Shown: positions 8,489 through 16,226 of the stretch, piece after piece
How positions within the stretch are numbered: position 1 is the first letter of the stretch
Layout: every line of letters begins with the position of its first letter
Made by a program: the position numbers and the translations under genes
NCBI RefSeq assembly: GCF_036206005.1
Contig: NZ_CP108143.1
Coordinates: 4,059,501-4,123,500, forward strand
DNA length: 64,000 nt
Reading direction: 5' to 3'
Source of the DNA: Streptomyces sp. NBC_00178
GTDB taxonomy: Bacteria > Actinomycetota > Actinomycetes > Streptomycetales > Streptomycetaceae
Notes under the pieces: generated by a model
What the model was told of the DNA's origin: nothing
Seen by the model: the letters and a program-made list of their open reading frames with translations, nothing else
Database searches by the model: none

Positions 8489-9589
8489 GTGACGGTCGAC
8501 ACCCCGGTGGACGTGCGCGGAGTTCCGGCGGGCCGCCAGGGCCCGGGCGGTGACGCGACGGTGATCGAAGGGCCGTTCAGAGGCCACTACCGTGAGACGT
8601 ACGTCTTCGCGCTGCCCGACGGGCCGTTGCGGTGCAAGGTGCACGAACCGCGCTCCGAGCTGTTCAGGTTCGACCGCAGGTGCTTCCTGTCCGAGGACCG
8701 GCTGCTGCTGGACCTGCGCGGCCGGGTGAGCCGGATACCGGGAATCCTGGTCCTCGACGAGCACGTCCTCCTCCAGTGGTTCATCGAGGGCCGCACGCTC
8801 GGACGCGGCACGGCGGGGGCGCTGTCGGCGCGGCACGCCGCACAGCTGGGCCGCCTCTTCGGCGAACTCGTGGCGCTGGATCCCGCCTCCATCGGCGCGC
8901 CGCGGCTCTGCGCCCCGGCGGACCATCCGGGCGACGGTGACTCCGCGGCTTTCCTGGAGAGCCTGATCGACTTCACCGAGCACGAGGTCCACGGCCGGCA
9001 CGCCGGACGCTTCGGCTCGCTGCTGCGCGAACTCGGGGTGCGGGACGGCGCGCTGGACGGCGTCAGGAGCCGGGCGCGGGGCCTCACGGACCGGCCGTTC
9101 ACGCTCGTCCACGGTGATCTGCACCGGCTGAACTTCGTCGTGGACGACGCCGGGGACCTGTGGACCATCGACTGGGAGCTGTCCATGGTCGGTGATCCGC
9201 TCTACGACCTCGCCACCCATCTCCACCTGATGCGCTACTCCGCCCGGGAGACAGAGCGGACCGCCCTTCTCTGGGCGGCCGCGGTAGGGGGCGTGCGGCC
9301 CGAGTGCGCGAAGGGGTGGCGCGAGGACCTGGACGTCCTCCTGGCGTACAAGCGCGCCCAGTCCGTCTACACCGATGTGATCCGCGGCGCCATCGCGCTG
9401 GAGCAGCCGGGCGCCGGACCGGCCTGGAGCCGGCTGCCGGTGACCGCCCACCGGGTACGGGAGGTGCTGGAGCGGGCGCGGGAACCCCTCGGTCTGGACG
9501 CCGTACCGTCGCTGCGCGAGGTCATGGCCGCCTACACCAGGTGGCTCCGGGGCCGGGAGGCGGCCGGTATCACCGCGGCGGTGACCTGA
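8489..9589 (+). CDS. APH-like phosphotransferase
   Basis: A 366-aa kinase of the aminoglycoside/choline phosphotransferase superfamily. The catalytic loop HGDLHRLNF (about residue 210) contains the base Asp, and IDWELSMVGDPLYDLA about 22 residues later supplies the Mg-binding Asp. The N-terminal lobe is short and has a 'LRCKVHEP' strand with the likely ATP-contact Lys. The GTG at 8489 follows GAAGGAG. Together with the HAD phosphatase and GntR regulator it makes a kinase/phosphatase cassette; opposite activities on the same metabolite are possible, but the substrate is unknown and antibiotic resistance should not be assumed. Confidence 0.85.
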   Translation: MTVDTPVDVRGVPAGRQGPGGDATVIEGPFRGHYRETYVFALPDGPLRCKVHEPRSELFRFDRRCFLSEDRLLLDLRGRVSRIPGILVLDEHVLLQWFIEGRTLGRGTAGALSARHAAQLGRLFGELVALDPASIGAPRLCAPADHPGDGDSAAFLESLIDFTEHEVHGRHAGRFGSLLRELGVRDGALDGVRSRARGLTDRPFTLVHGDLHRLNFVVDDAGDLWTIDWELSMVGDPLYDLATHLHLMRYSARETERTALLWAAAVGGVRPECAKGWREDLDVLLAYKRAQSVYTDVIRGAIALEQPGAGPAWSRLPVTAHRVREVLERAREPLGLDAVPSLREVMAAYTRWLRGREAAGITAAVT

Positions 9590-9776
9590 GCACCGGGCGC
9601 CGGGGCGGCGGTGGAGCACGGGCGCGGTGCCGCGGCGCACCCCCTTCTGCGTATGTTGTACGGGCGGGCCGGAGGAGCCCGGCCACGCGTTCGTGCCGGG
9701 CGGCGTACGCCCGCCGGGCGGGGCCGGGGCGCGCGCCGGCGTCATACGGAGTCGTGAGCACAGGGGAAGCGGAGTC

Positions 9777-10409
9777 ATGAGCACGGAGCAGCCCGGCCTG
9801 CGCGAGCGCAAGAAGCGGCAGACGTACCAGGCCGTCTCGGACGCGGCCATCTCGATGTTCCTGGAGCGCGGCTTCGACAAGGTCTCGGTCGCCGAGGTGG
9901 CCGCCGCGGCGGACATCTCGAAGCCGACGCTGTTCCGCTACTTCCCGGCCAAGGAGGACCTGGTCCTGCACCGGTTCGCCGACCACGAGGACGAGCCGGC
10001 CCGCGTCGTCTCCGGCCGGCCGTCCGGCACGGCCCCGCTGGACGCCCTGCGCCGCCACCACCTGGACGGCCTGGAGCGCCGCGACCCGGTGACCGGCCTG
10101 TGCGACGTCCCCGCGGTGCTGGCCTTCCACCGGCTGCTGTACGGCACCCCGTCGCTCGTCGCCCGCCTGTACGGCTACCAGAGCCGGTCCGAGGACGCGC
10201 TCGCCCGTGCGCTGGACCCCGCGGCCCCGGTCGCGGCGAGGCTCGCGGCGGGCCAGATCATCGCCGTCCTGCGGATCCTGGCCGAGGAGAACTGGCGTCG
10301 GATCGACGCGGGGGAGAGCGCCGGGCAGGTCTACGACGACGCGGTGGCGGCAGCCGGGGCCGCCTTCGCCCAGCTGGCGGACGGCCTCGACGGAGCCGCG
10401 CCCCGCTGA
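9777..10409 (+). CDS. TetR-family transcriptional regulator
   Basis: A 210-aa regulator with a TetR N-terminal helix-turn-helix at about residues 12-58 (AISMFLERGFDKVSVAEVAAAADISKPTLFRYFPAKEDLV). The C-terminal ligand domain resembles the actinobacterial MftR-like C-terminal group. The start MSTEQPGL at 9777 has GAAGCGGAG upstream; the frame is open upstream to 9627 but without similarity. No adjacent divergent target gene is present; the next gene is convergent 26 bp away. Target unknown. Confidence 0.87.
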   Translation: MSTEQPGLRERKKRQTYQAVSDAAISMFLERGFDKVSVAEVAAAADISKPTLFRYFPAKEDLVLHRFADHEDEPARVVSGRPSGTAPLDALRRHHLDGLERRDPVTGLCDVPAVLAFHRLLYGTPSLVARLYGYQSRSEDALARALDPAAPVAARLAAGQIIAVLRILAEENWRRIDAGESAGQVYDDAVAAAGAAFAQLADGLDGAAPR

Positions 10410-10435
10410 GCCGAACGGCCGCGCGCGGGCGTACG

Positions 10436-10783
10436 TCAGTGGGGCAGTTCCGCCCTGACCAGGGCGCGTGCGAACGGTTCCCCGGTGGCCTCGGCGTACG
10501 CCATCCGCTCCTTCACCTCGCGCAGGGTGCGCGGCCGGTAGCCGGGGCCGCCGCAACAGCTCTTGTGGAAGCGGACGCCCGCGTGGAGCAGCACCGAGAG
10601 CGTGCGCCAGGCTGCGGTGTCCCGTCGGCGCGGTGCGGCGAACGCCGACCCGACGTGGATCAGCGCCCCCGCGCACCGCGGGCACACGTGCCGGCGCAGG
10701 CCCTTCTCGTGGTGCGCCTCGTAGCGACGCTTGTACGAGGCGCGGCACGGCAGGCACACGTACGAGGTGTTGGCATGGGACAT
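10436..10783 (-). CDS. Small cysteine-rich putative zinc-binding protein
   Basis: A 115-aa protein starting MSHANTSYVCLPC. CxxC pairs at residues 10-13 (CLPC) and about 33-36 (CPRC) can form a zinc ribbon; a CC pair follows near residue 76 (SCCGGPGYRPRTL). It has many Arg/Lys and no membrane segment. I do not recognise a named family. The ATG at 10783 is favoured because the first CxxC then falls at the usual distance; the longer frame adds 19 residues without pattern. Confidence 0.65.
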   Translation of the reverse strand: MSHANTSYVCLPCRASYKRRYEAHHEKGLRRHVCPRCAGALIHVGSAFAAPRRRDTAAWRTLSVLLHAGVRFHKSCCGGPGYRPRTLREVKERMAYAEATGEPFARALVRAELPH

Positions 10784-10921
10784 GAGGCCAGGGTAGGGAC
10801 GCGTGGGCGTCACTTCGACCGGATTTCCGGGTGCCGTCACCGGCGCGAGTACGGACGCCCGGGGCCGACGCCTTGGCGCCGGGGCGCCCTGCCCCGGTAC
10901 GCGGTCGAGGCCGCGCGGGCC

Positions 10922-11266
10922 CTATGCGTCCCCGGGGCGGCGCATGCGCCAGGGACGCCCGAGGCGGCGGCGGAACCCCGGCCGCACCCGTCGCGGGCGT
11001 CGCCACGTCGGGTGCACGCCGTCACGCCCGCTCTCCCACGGGCGGTCGGGGGAGAGAAGCGGTGCCCTGCGGTCGGCCTGCGCCCGGATCTCGTGGTGGG
11101 CGTCGTGCGCGGTGACGCGGAACGCCTCGTCATAGGCGGCCATGGCGGCGGTGACGGCCGCCCCGGCGGTACCGCGCCGCCGGACGTGGGAGGCCAGCCA
11201 CGTGAAGAAGCCCGCGACGACGGCGAGCGCGCCGAGGAGGACCAGGAGCGGCAGGAGGTCACTCAT
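10922..11266 (-). CDS. Small single-pass membrane protein
   Basis: A 114-aa protein with one N-terminal membrane helix (DLLPLLVLLGALAVVAGFFTW, residues 3-23) followed by a soluble, helical, charged part (AAMAAYDEAFRVTAHDAHHEI) and an Arg/Pro-rich tail. Topology is probably N-out. No known domain. The start at 11266 has only a weak GGCGG upstream. Two copies of a 15-bp direct repeat lie just upstream at 11301-11330. Confidence 0.65.
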   Translation of the reverse strand: MSDLLPLLVLLGALAVVAGFFTWLASHVRRRGTAGAAVTAAMAAYDEAFRVTAHDAHHEIRAQADRRAPLLSPDRPWESGRDGVHPTWRRPRRVRPGFRRRLGRPWRMRRPGDA

Positions 11267-11300
11267 ACCGCCGACGCTACGTGAACGGACGCGCGTTGTT

Positions 11301-11330
11301 CAGGGCCGGTCCGGTCAGGGCCGGTCCGGT
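11301..11330. repeat. 15-bp tandem repeat
   Basis: CAGGGCCGGTCCGGT occurs at 11301-11315 and 11316-11330, followed by a partial third copy. It lies between the starts and stops of two minus-strand genes. Confidence 0.8.
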
Positions 11331-11362
11331 CAGGGCCGCCGGGGGTCGGGCCGGCCGGGGGT

Positions 11363-11731
11363 TCAGACGGCCGTCTCGCACAGCAGATCGCCGTCCTCGC
11401 CGTACATCTCAAGGCTGAAGCGCGGTCCGAATTCGGCGAGGAGCGTGGCGAGGGCGTCGAACATGGCGGGATCGACGAGGCCGTCCAGCAGGGTCGCGGG
11501 GCCCTCGATCGGGTCGAGGTCGATGCGGCACCAGCTCGTCTCGACCTCGTATCCGTACCAGGAGGACTTGCGTGACCGCCATCCGGCGCTGACGAAGGCG
11601 GCGGCCACGGAGGGGGTGCTGGGCGGCGCGTGCAGGACGCCGCAGACGGTCTTCCCCGCCTCCGCCCATTCCGGAGCCAGACCCGGGCCGGTGGTCGAGA
11701 GGTCCAGGTCAGCCGCCTGCCGGCCCGCCAC
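11363..11731 (-). CDS. Hypothetical protein coupled to DinB gene
   Basis: A 122-aa protein starting at the GTG at 11731, inside the stop of the upstream DinB gene (TAGTG, one-base overlap), so translation is probably coupled. It has no membrane segment or CxxC motif. The sequence contains 'SWYGYEVETSWCRIDLDP' and ends 'MYGEDGDLLCETAV'. No family recognised. The longer open frame upstream runs through the DinB gene in another frame and was rejected. Confidence 0.6.
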   Translation of the reverse strand: MAGRQAADLDLSTTGPGLAPEWAEAGKTVCGVLHAPPSTPSVAAAFVSAGWRSRKSSWYGYEVETSWCRIDLDPIEGPATLLDGLVDPAMFDALATLLAEFGPRFSLEMYGEDGDLLCETAV

Positions 11732-12324
11732 TACGCCCGGCCCTCGGCTTCCCGGGCGGCGCGTTCCAGGCGGTCGCGGTGCTTCTCCCAGTAGTCGGGG
11801 CCGCCCGGCGGCATGCTGCCGTTGGTCTCGCCCATCCCGACCGACCCGTCGAGGAGTTCGCGGACGATGTCGGCGTGCCCGGCGTGCCGGTGCGTATCCG
11901 CGATCACCCGGATCGCGGCATGATGCACCGTCACTTCCGCGCGATGGTCCGGCCACCACGGAACCCTGCCGACCGTGTCCAGGGCGAGCGCCCCGATCGT
12001 CGCGTCGGAGTGCGCCCACGCCCGGTGGTAGAGCGCCACGATCTGCGCCCGCGACTCGTCGGGGGTGGCCCACATGTCCGCGTTGGGCTCGGCGTCCGGC
12101 TCCACCCAGGGCAGCGCCTCACCGGACGGGCGCCCGAAGGTGTCTCCCAGATAGCCCAGTTCGATGCTCGCCGTGTGTTTGACCAGCCCCAGGAGGTTCG
12201 TCCCGGTGGGCGTCAGCGGGCGGCGGACGTCGTACTCCGAGAGGCCGTCGAGCTTCCAGAGCAGCGCGTCGCGTGCCGACTGCAGGTAGCGGCGGAGGTC
12301 GGCCTTGGCATCCGGTGAGGTCAT
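11731..12324 (-). CDS. DinB-family (DUF664) protein
   Basis: A 197-aa four-helix-bundle protein of the DinB/mycothiol-transferase-like group. The pattern includes 'LLWKLDGLSEYDVRRPLTPTGTNLLGLVKHTASIELGYLGDTFG' near the N-terminus with the conserved His of the metal site, and 'VHHAAIRVIADTHRHAGHADIVRELLDG' with further His residues near residue 145, consistent with a His3 metal site. Relatives in mycothiol-producing bacteria transfer low-molecular thiols; this is family-level inference, of interest since mshA lies in the window. The gene is divergent from the HAD-like gene at 12481. Confidence 0.82.
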   Translation of the reverse strand: MTSPDAKADLRRYLQSARDALLWKLDGLSEYDVRRPLTPTGTNLLGLVKHTASIELGYLGDTFGRPSGEALPWVEPDAEPNADMWATPDESRAQIVALYHRAWAHSDATIGALALDTVGRVPWWPDHRAEVTVHHAAIRVIADTHRHAGHADIVRELLDGSVGMGETNGSMPPGGPDYWEKHRDRLERAAREAEGRA

Positions 12325-12480
12325 GGCGTCCAGTCTGCCGCCCGGGCGATCTCCGGTCGTGGGAATTCTCCGCCGTCCCGCCCGCGCGACCGGGACGAGC
12401 GCCGCTGCGTCAGGCCGGCCGTTCCCCCGGGCGGCCATCACAGTAGGGGCGATCCGGCCGGGGGCGGCTACCGTGCACGC

Positions 12481-13023
12481 GTGACCGGTCCGCATCAGCG
12501 CCCTCTGCTCTTCCTCGACGTCGACGGCCCCCTCATCCCGTTCGGGGCGACGCCGCAGCAGCTCCCGCAGGGCTACCCGACGTATCGACCCGCCTCCGGC
12601 GGACCGTCGTCGGGAGCGGGCAATCCGCTGGTCGCCCGGATCGATCCGGCGTTCGGGCCCAAACTGGCGGCGCTGGGCTGCGAGCTGGTGTGGGCGACGA
12701 CGTGGCTGGACAGCGCCAACGAGTGCGTCGCGCCGTGGCTCGGGCTGCCGGCCCTCGCGGTGGTGGAGTGGCCGGAGGACCCTGAGGACCTGGTGCGTGG
12801 TCTCCACTGGAAGACGGCTCCCATCGTCGACCGGGCGGCGGGGCGCCCCTTCGTATGGGTGGACGACGAGATCTCCGCCACCGACCGGGCGTGGGTGGCC
12901 GGCCGCCACCCGGGCAGGGCGCTGCTCCAGCGCATCGACCCCCGCATCGGCCTCACGGACGCGGACTTCGCGGCGATCCGGGCGTGGCTGCGTACGGGGG
13001 AGGGGGGCGCCGTGCCGATGTGA
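12481..13023 (+). CDS. HAD-like hydrolase (Swiss-Army-Knife RNA repair type)
   Basis: A 180-aa protein with a short HAD core: motif I 'LLFLDVDGPLIPFG' at residues 9-22, a central 'VWATTWLDSANECVAPWLGLP' segment, and motif IV-like 'FVWVDDEIS'. This layout is that of the HAD domain seen in Swiss-Army-Knife RNA-repair proteins, where it is proposed to act as phosphatase; here it stands alone. The start is GTG 12481; it is divergent from the DinB gene with 156 bp between. Confidence 0.75.
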   Translation: MTGPHQRPLLFLDVDGPLIPFGATPQQLPQGYPTYRPASGGPSSGAGNPLVARIDPAFGPKLAALGCELVWATTWLDSANECVAPWLGLPALAVVEWPEDPEDLVRGLHWKTAPIVDRAAGRPFVWVDDEISATDRAWVAGRHPGRALLQRIDPRIGLTDADFAAIRAWLRTGEGGAVPM

Positions 13024-13326
13024 CCGACACAGGGCATCCTCGGCCACAGGTGTCCTGCTCGGATGGCGAACATCCTGCTCAGCCACAGTGAGCCGGGGCA
13101 GGACAGCGGGAGCCGGCGTGGTGTGGTGACCTGAAGGTTCTGACCTTGCGGGACACGTTTGTTGGCACCGTCGGGTCACGCTTCTTGCAACTTGCGGTGG
13201 ATTGCCCTTCGTGCCGGAACCAGTTCCGAGCGGTCCCGGGATAGCGGCGTCCGTGCCCGCACTCCTGCCGACCTCTCCTGGCGCACCGCCGGATCCGCAG
13301 CTGACCTTGAGGTCCTCCGGGGACTG
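13024..13326. other. Intergenic region, no gene recognised
   Basis: About 300 bp between two convergent genes. It is less GC-biased than its surroundings and reads like decayed sequence (frames broken by several stops), but I could not link it to a particular gene or insertion sequence. Confidence 0.4.
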
Positions 13327-13737
13327 CTAACGATCGACGTCGACGGGAAATCCACGCATCTGCAGCCGGGCCTTCAGGAACTCCATCTCCGACAACGTCC
13401 CCACCAGACCATGGTGGGTCAGTTCCCCGGCCAGCTCACGAGCCCGTGACAAGGAGGCCGCCGAAATCTCTCGAAAGACTCTCAACGCTGGAACGAGACC
13501 GGGAACCGAACCGACCAGCCGCAGCCTGACGGACCCATGCGCTGAGAGGAGAGCCTCCCGCACATCATCAGGTGCTGGTCCCGGACCAGCGTGTTCGCAC
13601 AGGTATGTGCCGCAAGACTCGCAAGTGAACTCCGAGTCCCACCACAACTCATCGTGGAGGATGAACTGGTTCACCTGTCGCACCGCCATGCTGCCGCACT
13701 CGCACGGCGACGCGATCTTCGCGGTCTGACCAGTCAC
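13327..13737 (-). CDS. Zinc-finger protein with L12-like C-terminal domain
   Basis: A 136-aa protein read from GTG 13737, which overlaps the stop of the upstream gene (GTGA). Residues 10-48 contain CECG, CESCG and CEH, a probable zinc site. From about residue 68 the pattern 'VRLRLVGSVPGLVPALRVFREIS', then 'SLSRARELAGEL', then 'LSEMEFLKARLQMRGFPVDV' matches the order and spacing of the ribosomal L7/L12 C-terminal domain (strand, helix 'xVIKxxRxxTGLxLxEAKxLV', strand, helix, strand). This is my own alignment by eye. It is not a full L12: the N-terminal dimerisation domain is replaced by the zinc region. Confidence 0.6.
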   Translation of the reverse strand: MTGQTAKIASPCECGSMAVRQVNQFILHDELWWDSEFTCESCGTYLCEHAGPGPAPDDVREALLSAHGSVRLRLVGSVPGLVPALRVFREISAASLSRARELAGELTHHGLVGTLSEMEFLKARLQMRGFPVDVDR

Positions 13738-14255
13738 GCGGGCTCACCGACGTTCCACTCCCGCGGCAGGTCCTCGCCGCAGAAGACGCATACGAAGTCC
13801 TTCTCCCGCACGATGTTGAGCTCCCGGCAGGAGGGGCATCGGCGAAAGACCACCTCGTGCGTGAATCCGGGCGGCCGATGGATCCCGATCCGATCCAGAG
13901 CCTCGGATACGGCGGGCCATGAGCTGACGTCCGGGCAGTAGCCGGTCGACTGGTTGCTGACCTCCTCGACCGCCCACCGCCCGGACTCCTTGCGGAAGCT
14001 CATCTCACCGGCGCTCAGAACCTCTCCGCCGCCGGCACACACCACGTGCTCGCTGCGGCGCGGAGCCAGTCGCAGCACCCCGCCACCATCGACGACGAAC
14101 GTGAACGGCTCGGCCAACTCGGCCATGGTCAGCGCCGGGATCCACTCGTCCAAGTCTGCCGCCGAGTGGATGCTCCGACCCTCACTCCCCGTCCGGACGA
14201 GCTCCTTCAGCTCAGCCGGACCCACATACCGATACCTCTGCCCCCGTGTCTCCAC
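13734..14255 (-). CDS. Hypothetical protein with C-terminal zinc ribbon
   Basis: A 173-aa protein from GTG 14255 (TTAGG nine bases upstream); earlier TTG 14264 and GTG 14261 are alternatives. The N-terminus 'RGQRYRYVGPAELKELV' and 'IHSAADLDEWI' form a small soluble domain; the C-terminal 35 residues hold CPSC and CVFC, a zinc ribbon. It overlaps the next gene by 4 bp, so the two proteins are probably made together. Codon use is less GC-extreme than in neighbouring genes. Family unknown; the accessory look suggests horizontal acquisition but this is weak. Confidence 0.6.
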   Translation of the reverse strand: METRGQRYRYVGPAELKELVRTGSEGRSIHSAADLDEWIPALTMAELAEPFTFVVDGGGVLRLAPRRSEHVVCAGGGEVLSAGEMSFRKESGRWAVEEVSNQSTGYCPDVSSWPAVSEALDRIGIHRPPGFTHEVVFRRCPSCRELNIVREKDFVCVFCGEDLPREWNVGEPA

Positions 14256-14397
14256 GCACACCAACCTAATGGCTCACACAGCCAGGGCCTGGGGGATTAC
14301 CGTTCGGCGGCTACGGGCGACTGTTGACAGAAAACCCTGCGAAGTGACATCTACGGCTGCGAGTCACACGGGCCCGGCCCCGCATGAGGTGGAACAC

Positions 14398-14421
14398 TTT
14401 TGCAAGCAGGCGCTTGCAAAA
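14398..14421. promoter_or_regulatory. 10-bp inverted repeat, likely operator of the XRE regulator
   Basis: TTTTGCAAGC and GCTTGCAAAA are perfect inverted repeats with a 4-base spacer, ending 27 bp before the XRE start at 14449. A further half-site-like TTAGCAAG follows at 14423-14430. Position and symmetry fit autoregulation by the dimeric XRE protein; binding is inferred. Confidence 0.6.
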
Positions 14422-14448
14422 GTTAGCAAGGGTCGGCAGTATCGAGGC

Positions 14449-14952
14449 ATGGCATCACTCAACGTCGGCAATCTCGGCGAGTACCTGCGTGAGCAGCGGC
14501 GTACCGCGCAGCTCTCCCTGCGGCAGCTCGCCGACGCCGCCGGAGTGTCCAATCCGTATCTCAGCCAGATCGAGCGAGGTCTGCGCAAGCCGAGTGCCGA
14601 GGTGCTTCAGCAGGTCGCCAAGGCCCTGCGGATCTCGGCCGAGACGCTGTACGTGCGGGCCGGGATCCTCGACGAGCGGGAGCGGGAGGAGCTGGAGACG
14701 CGAGCGGTCATATTGGCCGATCCGTCGATCAACGAGCGGCAGAAGAACGTACTTCTGCAGATCTACGACTCCTTCCGCCGCGAGAACGGATTCGATGTCG
14801 CGTCCGACACCGACGCCGGGAACCACGGTGCCGCCGCCGCGGAGAGCAGAATCGACGCGGAGAGCGGTGCCGGCGACACGGACGGCGCCGGTACGGACGA
14901 CCGCGGCCCCCGCACGGCCGGCGGCAGTGATGCAGACCCACCCCTCAACTGA
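14449..14952 (+). CDS. XRE-family helix-turn-helix regulator
   Basis: A 167-aa regulator with a Cro/CI-type HTH at about residues 10-62 (LREQRRTAQLSLRQLADAAGVSNPYLSQIERGLRKPS, then LQQVAKALRI). A helical segment to residue 115 may dimerise; the rest is Asp/Ala/Gly-rich and disordered. It is followed 27 bp later by an HBHA-like gene and then a DUF2516 gene. That gene order is the same as Mycobacterium Rv0474-Rv0475(hbhA)-Rv0476 by my recollection, so it is probably the ancestral regulator of that set. The ATG at 14449 is the first after the operator-like repeat. Confidence 0.88.
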   Translation: MASLNVGNLGEYLREQRRTAQLSLRQLADAAGVSNPYLSQIERGLRKPSAEVLQQVAKALRISAETLYVRAGILDEREREELETRAVILADPSINERQKNVLLQIYDSFRRENGFDVASDTDAGNHGAAAAESRIDAESGAGDTDGAGTDDRGPRTAGGSDADPPLN

Positions 14953-14979
14953 CTTCGATGATCCGGGAGGACCACAGTC

Positions 14980-15654
14980 ATGGCCATCACCGATGACCTG
15001 CGCAAGACCCTCACCGACCCGACCCCCCTCTACTTCGCCGCCGGCACGGCCGATCTCGCCGTGGAGCAGGCGCGTAAGGTCCCGGCCCTGATCGACCAGC
15101 TGCGGGCCGAGGCGCCCGAGCGGATCGAGGCCGTGCGCAACACCGACCCCAAGGCTGTCCAGGAGCGGGTCACCACGCAGGCCAGGGAGGCCCAGGCCAC
15201 TGTCAGCGCGAAGGTGAGCGAGGTCTTCGGGTCGCTGGACACCGACCTGAAGAAGTGGGGCGAGAGCGCCCAGGACCTGGCTCTGCGCAGCGTGGGTGTG
15301 GCCGCCGAGTACGCGGTCCGTGCCCGTGAGACGTACGAGAAGGTCGCCGAGCGCGGTGAGCTCACCGTGCGCACCTGGCGCGGCGAGACGGCCGACGAGA
15401 TCGTGGAGATCGCCGCCGTCGTCGAGGCCGAGCCGAAGGCCGTGCCGAAGCAGAAGTCCGAGACCGCCGTGAAGACGACGCCGGTGAGGGCGACGCCCGT
15501 CAAGCCCGCGCCCGCGAAGCCGGTGGCTCCCGCCGCGAAGAAGCCCGCGCCGAAGGCCACCGAGTCGAAGGCCGCACCCGCCGCGTCCGCGAAGAAGCCC
15601 GCGCCCGTGCGCAAGCCCGCGGCCAAGAAGGCCACCCCGCCGTCCGCGAAGTAG
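14980..15654 (+). CDS. HBHA-like coiled-coil protein with Lys/Ala/Pro tail
   Basis: A 224-aa protein resembling heparin-binding hemagglutinin of mycobacteria: a long helical part (residues 1-150, with PLYFAAGTADLAVEQARKVP and repeated heptads) and a low-complexity cationic C-terminus of Lys, Ala and Pro (from about 150). In mycobacteria HBHA is a surface adhesin; in Streptomyces a role in cell-surface or lipid-related function is only inferred. No signal peptide is visible, as in HBHA. Its RBS is GGGAGGA before ATG 14980. A hairpin terminator lies at 15793-15816. Confidence 0.8.
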   Translation: MAITDDLRKTLTDPTPLYFAAGTADLAVEQARKVPALIDQLRAEAPERIEAVRNTDPKAVQERVTTQAREAQATVSAKVSEVFGSLDTDLKKWGESAQDLALRSVGVAAEYAVRARETYEKVAERGELTVRTWRGETADEIVEIAAVVEAEPKAVPKQKSETAVKTTPVRATPVKPAPAKPVAPAAKKPAPKATESKAAPAASAKKPAPVRKPAAKKATPPSAK

Positions 15655-15722
15655 CAGAAGCGGTTCCCCGGGCTGCCGGCGGACGGCCTGCCGGCAGGCG
15701 GGCCGCTGGACGGACCCGGTCC

Positions 15723-15792
15723 CGGCAGAGCGGGTGGCCGGGAGAACGGGTAGCCGAGAGGGAACGGCAGAGCGGGTTGCCGGGAGAACGGG
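15723..15792. repeat. 28-bp direct repeat, two copies, one mismatch
   Basis: Copies at 15723-15750 and 15765-15792 (period 42) differ at one base. They lie in the 3' region of the HBHA-like gene, immediately before its terminator. Confidence 0.8.
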
Positions 15793-15816
15793 CCGGGCAC
15801 CTTTGAGGGTGCCCGG
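15793..15816 (+). terminator. Hairpin after the HBHA-like gene
   Basis: Stem 15793-15801 with 15808-15816 (9 bp, GC-rich) around a TTTGAG loop. It is the only strong hairpin between the HBHA-like and DUF2516 genes. Confidence 0.65.
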
Positions 15817-15822
15817 GTCGTT

Positions 15823-15852
15823 GTCCCGGTACCTTGACGTCCCGGTACCTTG
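15823..15852. repeat. Tandem 16-bp repeat before DUF2516 gene
   Basis: GTCCCGGTACCTTG occurs at 15823-15836 and 15839-15852, two bases apart. It lies 30-60 bp upstream of the DUF2516 start, where promoter or operator elements would be expected. Confidence 0.7.
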
Positions 15853-15881
15853 GCCGCGAGGGCTCATCCATTGATTAGGCG

Positions 15882-16226
15882 GTGCTCACCGTGTTGCTCG
15901 AAGCATTCGGCTCGATCCTCCAGATGCTGTACCTGGCCATGCTCGTCCTGGCCGTGGTCGCGCTGGTCTTCGCTCTGACGGCGCGCGAGGACGCCTACCG
16001 CGCCGCGGACAAGCAGAAGAAGTCCTTCTGGCTGATCATCCTCGGGATCACCGTGTTCGTGAACCTGGTCATCCCGATCCTCTTCCTGCAGATCGCGGGC
16101 GTGGTCGCGTCCATCGTCTTCATGGTGGACGTGCGGCCGGCGATCAAGGCCGTGTCGGGCGGCGGCGGCCGTCGCGGCGGTTCGAGCAGCGACGGGCCGT
16201 ACGGTCCCTACAACGGCGGGCGCTGA
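15882..16226 (+). CDS. DUF2516 membrane protein
   Basis: A 114-aa membrane protein with three hydrophobic helices (residues about 10-30, 48-70 and 72-88) separated by a polar loop 'TAREDAYRAADKQKKSFW', and a Gly/Ser/Tyr-rich tail. This is the actinobacterial DUF2516 family, represented by Rv0476 beside hbhA in M. tuberculosis. Function unknown. GTG 15882 and GTG 15891 are both possible starts; neither has a strong RBS. Its 3' end overlaps the convergent PP2C gene by 19 bp. Confidence 0.8.
   Translation: MLTVLLEAFGSILQMLYLAMLVLAVVALVFALTAREDAYRAADKQKKSFWLIILGITVFVNLVIPILFLQIAGVVASIVFMVDVRPAIKAVSGGGGRRGGSSSDGPYGPYNGGR

Noticed and set aside
11731..13179. 482-codon minus-strand ORF through the DinB and HAD genes
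   Set aside because: Only the last 197 codons have protein-like character; the rest is antisense to the HAD-like gene.
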